From positions 39,384,076 through 39,448,075 of the forward strand of contig NC_056036.1 in NCBI RefSeq assembly GCF_004379255.2: 64,000 bases of DNA. Direction: 5' to 3'. Under the pieces are notes generated by a model. It worked only from the letters and a program-made list of their open reading frames with translations. It had not been told where the DNA came from and searched no databases. This document shows, in pieces, positions 59,120 through 64,000 of the stretch (position 1 is its first letter; each line of letters begins with the position of its first letter). The DNA is from Salvia splendens (taxonomy: Eukaryota > Streptophyta > Magnoliopsida > Lamiales > Lamiaceae). The translations under genes and the position numbers were made by a program.

Positions 59120-59673
59120 TTTCTGTGTTTTACAAATCTTGTAATGTCATTTCTCATACATAGCTCATACACTGTCGGGCTCAATTCTAATTTTCGATGA
59201 AGAATGTGCTTAGTTTCATTGATAATTTAATATACAAAGAACCTAGTTTTACGTCAAATTTATTTACTAGTACATACTCAAATTAGCAACTATGTATGTA
59301 TGGACTCCTCACCACAAAAATTAACCAAATTGAAAAAAAAAACACACACTCACAAAATAACTACTACATGCTATGCTATGCTCTGAATTGGGCTTATAAT
59401 ATTTATGGCAAAATTCCAACCCGGTCTGGCATGATTCAATCATGAGACTAGGTCGAGTCACCCTCAAGTTGATTGGGCCTGGCAGCACACTTAACAACTA
59501 TACATTGCAAGGTAATTCAAATCTTCAACTTATTAGTAAGTACAAACATAGTTGGCACAAAATTTCCAGCTCTTGATAAAAATAACATATCAATTGTGAC
59601 ATCCTAGAACATCTACAAACCCAGCTCCAGGTGTTTTAGGCAAAACTCTATTTATTTAAGATGTGATACTATT
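59120..59673. other. 3' flank of the intact polygalacturonase
   Basis: No gene. About 59600-59645 repeats the flank seen after the dead copy, marking the right edge of the duplicated block. Confidence 0.6.
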
Positions 59674-60651
59674 TGTAAGGATCAGATCACTTGGGATTCA
59701 CTAATTACCGGGACCTCTTTTATTGAAATTGATCTGAGATGGCTAATCTCAGAAGTACAAGCCAAGATACAAAGGGAATACAAGAATACAAGTCTACTTA
59801 TTACAGAACCACCTAATCGAAACCCTAGCTCTTCTCAAGTCTTCCACCAGACTTGAGGTTCCAGCTCCTTCGATTATCTGCACACTAAGTAGAAGTATTA
59901 GTAAACCAAAACAAGATCCTCTCGGGTCTAAACAAGAACAATCAGAAACCAAGGAAGAACAAGTAAGGATATGGCTCAGGTCACAACAGTGAGTACACTA
60001 GACCAAGGACCTCCCCACACGCTTTTACCACAAATCACAAGATGAGAAACCGTTGAACTCGGAGACCAGAAACCCTAGCTTCGACCACCACAACTAGTCA
60101 ATCCACCACGGTTCACAAACACTGCTACTTTTCAAAGATCTCACAATCTCCTCACTGAAACTCACACTCTAAAAGCCAAACCAAGTTAAATTTGAAACCC
60201 TAGGTCAGATTCAACCTAGAACTCTGTAGGAAACCAAGAGAGTAACCTAACTCAAGATCTATTCCGATAGATCCTTCTAAAACAAGGATTAACCGGAGAA
60301 CACTAAAGATCTGAGGAGATGGCCGGCGAAAATCGCCTAAAGTGAAGAGAGATGGCGGAGGAGAAAACCAGAGAGCAAGAGAGAGAGAGAGAGGGAGAGA
60401 TGATTCTAGAATGAATGAGAACCGAAGAGGCTGAGTGACTTAACACACTCACCAAACAAAACCATCAGATCAACGGTTACATATGGTGATCCGAGTGGTG
60501 GAGACACATGGCGGCCATTCAGCTAACCAGGTAAGTAATGGACCTCAATACATTGGGCCTCTGCATTGGGCCTCTGCATTTAATCAATCAGGGCCAGCCC
60601 AACCGAATAAATACATAAGTCCAGCAACAAATAGTCCACAAATATTCAACA
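59674..60651 (-). repeat. 3' LTR of a copia element cut by the window edge
   Basis: The unit runs TGTAAGGATCAG to ATTCAACA (978 bp). On the minus strand ccaaggtggagaa (60652-60664) precedes it as polypurine tract. The other LTR must lie beyond 64000. A GA-rich tract is at 60379-60400. Confidence 0.7.
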
Positions 60652-60859
60652 TTCTCCACCTTGGACTACTTTGGGAGCACATAGGGAGAGCCTAAGTCTA
60701 TTGTTGCTTCATCACAGCCTACAAGGCTATCTAAAGACACCATAGAGTTTGAAGCTCATTAGTCAAGAGAAAAGCCAGGTTGCCTAACAAGACACCAGAT
60801 GGCAAGCCAATTAGTCTTGTAGGACTTTAGTTGCCTTGTGATTTCAATAAGCCAAAGCT

Positions 60860-63800
60860 CAAGGAATCAGCAAGGTCTTCCCCCGGGACATGCACATGCT
60901 AGCCACAATCAAAATGCAAACTTCTAATGCAAGTAAGCAATTTATCAATATGCAAACACTTAGTAACCATGTCAGCATGATTTTTATCAGTATGCATCTT
61001 ATGCAACAAAACCTCACCTTTTTCAACAACATCTCTGATGAAATGGAACCTAACATCTATATGTTTGGTCCTATCATGAAACACAGGGATTTTTCATAAT
61101 TGAATAGCAGACTAACTATCAGAATACATAGCAGGAGTATTTTTCAAGAATTTAAGTTCAGAGAGAACCCCCTTTAACCATATAGCCTCCTTCGTAGTCT
61201 TTGTGATGGCTATATATTCTGACTCAGTAGTGGAGAGGGCAACTATATGTTGCAGTTGTGATTTTCAACTTATACAAGACCTACACACAGTAAACACATA
61301 GGAAATAGTGGACTTTCTCTTGTCCTTGTCATTAGCATAATTGGAATCAACAAAACCATATAGATCAACACCATCATCACACTTAGAAAAGCACAGACCA
61401 TACTTTGCAGTATGTTTGAGATATCTAAGAAGTCATTTCAGGGCCTCCCAGTACACATGTCCAGGGTTAGACATATGTCTACTTAAGCAAGAAACAGCAT
61501 AAGCAATGTCAGGTCTAGTACTGACCATCAAGTACATTACAGAACTTATAGCATTGGCATAAGGAACCTCTTTCATAGTAGCAATATCAGCATCAGACTT
61601 TGGACACAAATCTTTACTCAACAAAAAATGAGCAGCTAAAGGCACATAAGCAGTTTTAGCAGCAGACATGTTAAAGATCTTAAGCACATAGGGTTCTTGG
61701 TGAAGCACAAGGACAGACTCTCTTCTATTCCTAAAGATATTGATACTCAATATCTTTTCAGCATCACCAAGATCCTTCATATCAAAGTTATCAAACAGCG
61801 CAGCTTGCACATGCTTGATAGATTTAAGGCAGGGTCCCATAATCAGCATATCATCAACGTATAGTAATAAGAACACAGGAACCTTATCAAGATTTTTCAC
61901 ATATAGGCAATCATCAAAGGTATTTCTCACAAACCCAAGTTTTTGCATACAAGAATTAAATTGGATATTCCATTGTCCATGGGACTGCTTTAAACCATAC
62001 AAAGTCTTTTTAAGCAAGCAAACATGATTGGGGTACTTAGGATCCACAAAACCTTCAGGCTGTCTCATGTAGATAGGTTTATCTAGGTCACCATGCAAGA
62101 AAGCAGTTTTGACAACCATTTGTTTCACCTCACAATCAAAATGAGCACATAGAGTAAATATAATTCTAACAGTAGTAAATTTCACAACAGGAGCAAATAT
62201 TTCAGTATAATCTACCCCCTCTTGTTGAGTAAACACTTTGGCCACAAGTCTAGCCTTGTAACTTAAACCATCCACCTCATTTTTAATTTAATAAAGCCAC
62301 CTGCAATCAACAATGGAGGCACCATCAGCGAGGGGAACAAGTAACCAGGTACGATTCACTTTAAGTGATAACATTTTATCTTTCATGGCTTTGTGCCACA
62401 TATTGCGAAACTTATATTTGAGAGCCTGCTTATAAGACTGAGGTTCATCCCCATCAGATTCATGCACATTAAAAGCAAAAGCAATTAAATTCACAAGACC
62501 TAAGTACCTAACAGGAAGATTAGGATTCCTTCTGACTTTATCTCTAGACAAGAGGTAATCCTTCAAATGTGGAACAGGGTTAGGTTCATGTTGAGGCTCA
62601 ACTACTTGGTCATCATGATGAGTCACATTTTGGGGCTCAGGCTGAGGTTCGGGTTCTAGCTCAGGGTCAGGGGCTATAGGATTTGTATTCTAGAAGTGTT
62701 CCGCCTCACTTGGAGCATCATTAGATGACTCCACCTCAGTGAGAGTATCAGTGGACTCCACCTCACTAAGAGGCTCACTATCAACACTTATTGAAGAGGG
62801 ACCAGTGGCAGTTTAAGACAGGGGAACTCATCCTCATCGAAGATCACATCCCTACTTATTGTGACCCTAAACCCTGGTTCACTCCTATTCCAAATCCTAT
62901 AACCCTTTACGCCCTCAGAATATCCAAGAAACACCCATTTCTTGGATCTGGGATCCAGCTTGCTAGTTTTGGAATGCATAAAGGCACTACAACCAAAAAC
63001 TCTTAAATGGGATAAAGAAATTTTTTTACCTGTGAATATAGACTCAGGACATTTACCCTTGAGAGGGACTGAGGGTGACCTATTCACAAGGTAGGCTGAA
63101 GTCAGAAGGGCTTCACCCCAAAAATTTTTAAACAAACCACTTTTAGACAAAAGACACCTAACTTTTTCTAAAAGGGTTATGTTCATCCTTTCAGCAACTC
63201 CATTTTGCTAAGGGGTATAAGGGGTGGTCTTGTGTCTCTTAATCTCATACTTGGAGCACAAAGCATCCATTTGGGAGTTACAAAACCCAAGACCATTGTA
63301 TGTCCTAATAGCCTTAATGGTTTTTCCATTTTGATTTTCAACAAGATTTTTCCAAGTTAAAAACTTTTCAAAGGCTTCAGACTTTTATTTCAAAAGGAAA
63401 CACCACACTTTTCTGGAAAAATCATCAATAACATACAATAAATACATAGACCCTGAATGAGTACAAACAGAGGCTGGACCCCACACATCCATGTGGAGAT
63501 ACTCTAACACACTAGTACTGACATGTTCAGTAGTAGGTGTAGGGAATGAGACTTTATGTTGTTTGCCCAAAACACAAGTATCACAAAAAGGGAGACTATT
63601 TTGAAACTCATTTTCAGGTAAAAGCTCATTTTTCTTCAAAATATTTAGACCATTTTTACTCATATGACCAAGCCTATTATGCCACAACAAGGTTTTATCA
63701 ACCTTGACCACATTAGCAGAATTACCAGCACTGACCACAGACTGAGCAGAACACACATAGAAATTACACTTCTTAACAGCTCTAAATAGGCACATAACAC

Positions 63801-64000
63801 CTTTACAGATCTTCATAACCCCTTGCCCCCACTTACCCTCAAAACCCCCAGATTCAAGGCAGGAACAGGAAAGTAAGTTATAACTCAGATCAGGTACATA
63901 TCTCACATTATTCAAAGTAAGCACATAACCATTTTCAAACTTCAAACACACAGTACCAATACCAAGAATTAGACACTTCTTGTCATTTGCCAGACACAAA
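60860..64000 (-). pseudogene. Copia pol (integrase, RT, RNase H), degenerate and partial
   Basis: Read leftward. The protease tail and GAG-pre-integrase with LLWHNRLGHMS (about 63690-63660) come first, then CDTCVLGKQHK and the integrase core start LHMDVWGPASV and YVIDDFSRKVW (63385-63999). The integrase C-part has VFGCSAFMH and KKWVFLGYSEGVKGYR (62788-63186). RVT_2 follows, with KARLVAKVFTQQEGVDY, FLLLYVDDMLIMG and RPDIAYAVSCLSRHM (61433-62275). RNase H remnants end with HDRTKHIDVRFHFI and HADMVTKCL (60899-61084). Stops and frameshifts separate these blocks. Order and motifs match TNT1-94-type copia polyproteins. Gag lies outside the window. Confidence 0.85.

Overview
The window is a transposon-dense stretch of a plant nuclear genome. 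The evidence is spliced genes with GT-AG introns, a coiled-coil NLR of the R1/late-blight type, GH28 polygalacturonases, and plant-type Ty1/copia and Ty3/gypsy elements with initiator-tRNA-Met primer sites. The R1-like NLR and the element families point to an asterid eudicot, perhaps Lamiales; that placement is inference. Only two host genes look potentially intact: an NLR of about 884 codons (16416-21698, minus) and a nine-exon polygalacturonase of 400 codons (56911-59119, plus). A second polygalacturonase (45234-54421) is a dead tandem duplicate. Nearly everything else is mobile DNA.

Layout. 1-770: AT-rich flank with a Stowaway relic. 772-2302: PIF/Harbinger element (TSD TTA) with a truncated transposase. 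2457-6513: hAT element with a perfect 8-bp TSD, large GC-rich subterminal arrays and a broken Ac-like transposase. 6767-11200: small gag-only LTR element whose gag is split by a 3.0-kb solo LTR (7176-10186, TSD CCGTG). 11201-15780: decayed retroelements, a decayed foldback element and an interrupted Stowaway. 16416-21698: the NLR, whose single 2.6-kb intron holds a nest of MITEs. 21807-22852: a Harbinger MITE directly upstream of the NLR. 23399-23632: another TA-flanked MITE. 24069-44320: a 20.25-kb Ty3/gypsy chromovirus array of three LTRs and two internal bodies inside one TSD (TATTA). 44326-59640: two tandem polygalacturonases; the first carries a TRIM, a solo LTR and, inside that solo LTR, a very young copia element. 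59674-64000: 3' LTR and degenerate pol of another copia element running off the right edge.

Relationships. The two polygalacturonases share promoters, exon structure and 3' flank, so they come from one local duplication; the upstream copy then decayed while collecting insertions. The NLR has MITEs in its intron and a MITE end just upstream that may supply its TATA box. The gypsy array carries an extra sense-strand ORF of 173 codons between primer site and gag, encoding the same protein in both bodies. That ORF and the three-LTR/one-TSD structure are the most unusual features here. The many frame breaks in the second gypsy body are mostly single-base length differences, so sequencing or assembly error must be excluded before biological conclusions are drawn.
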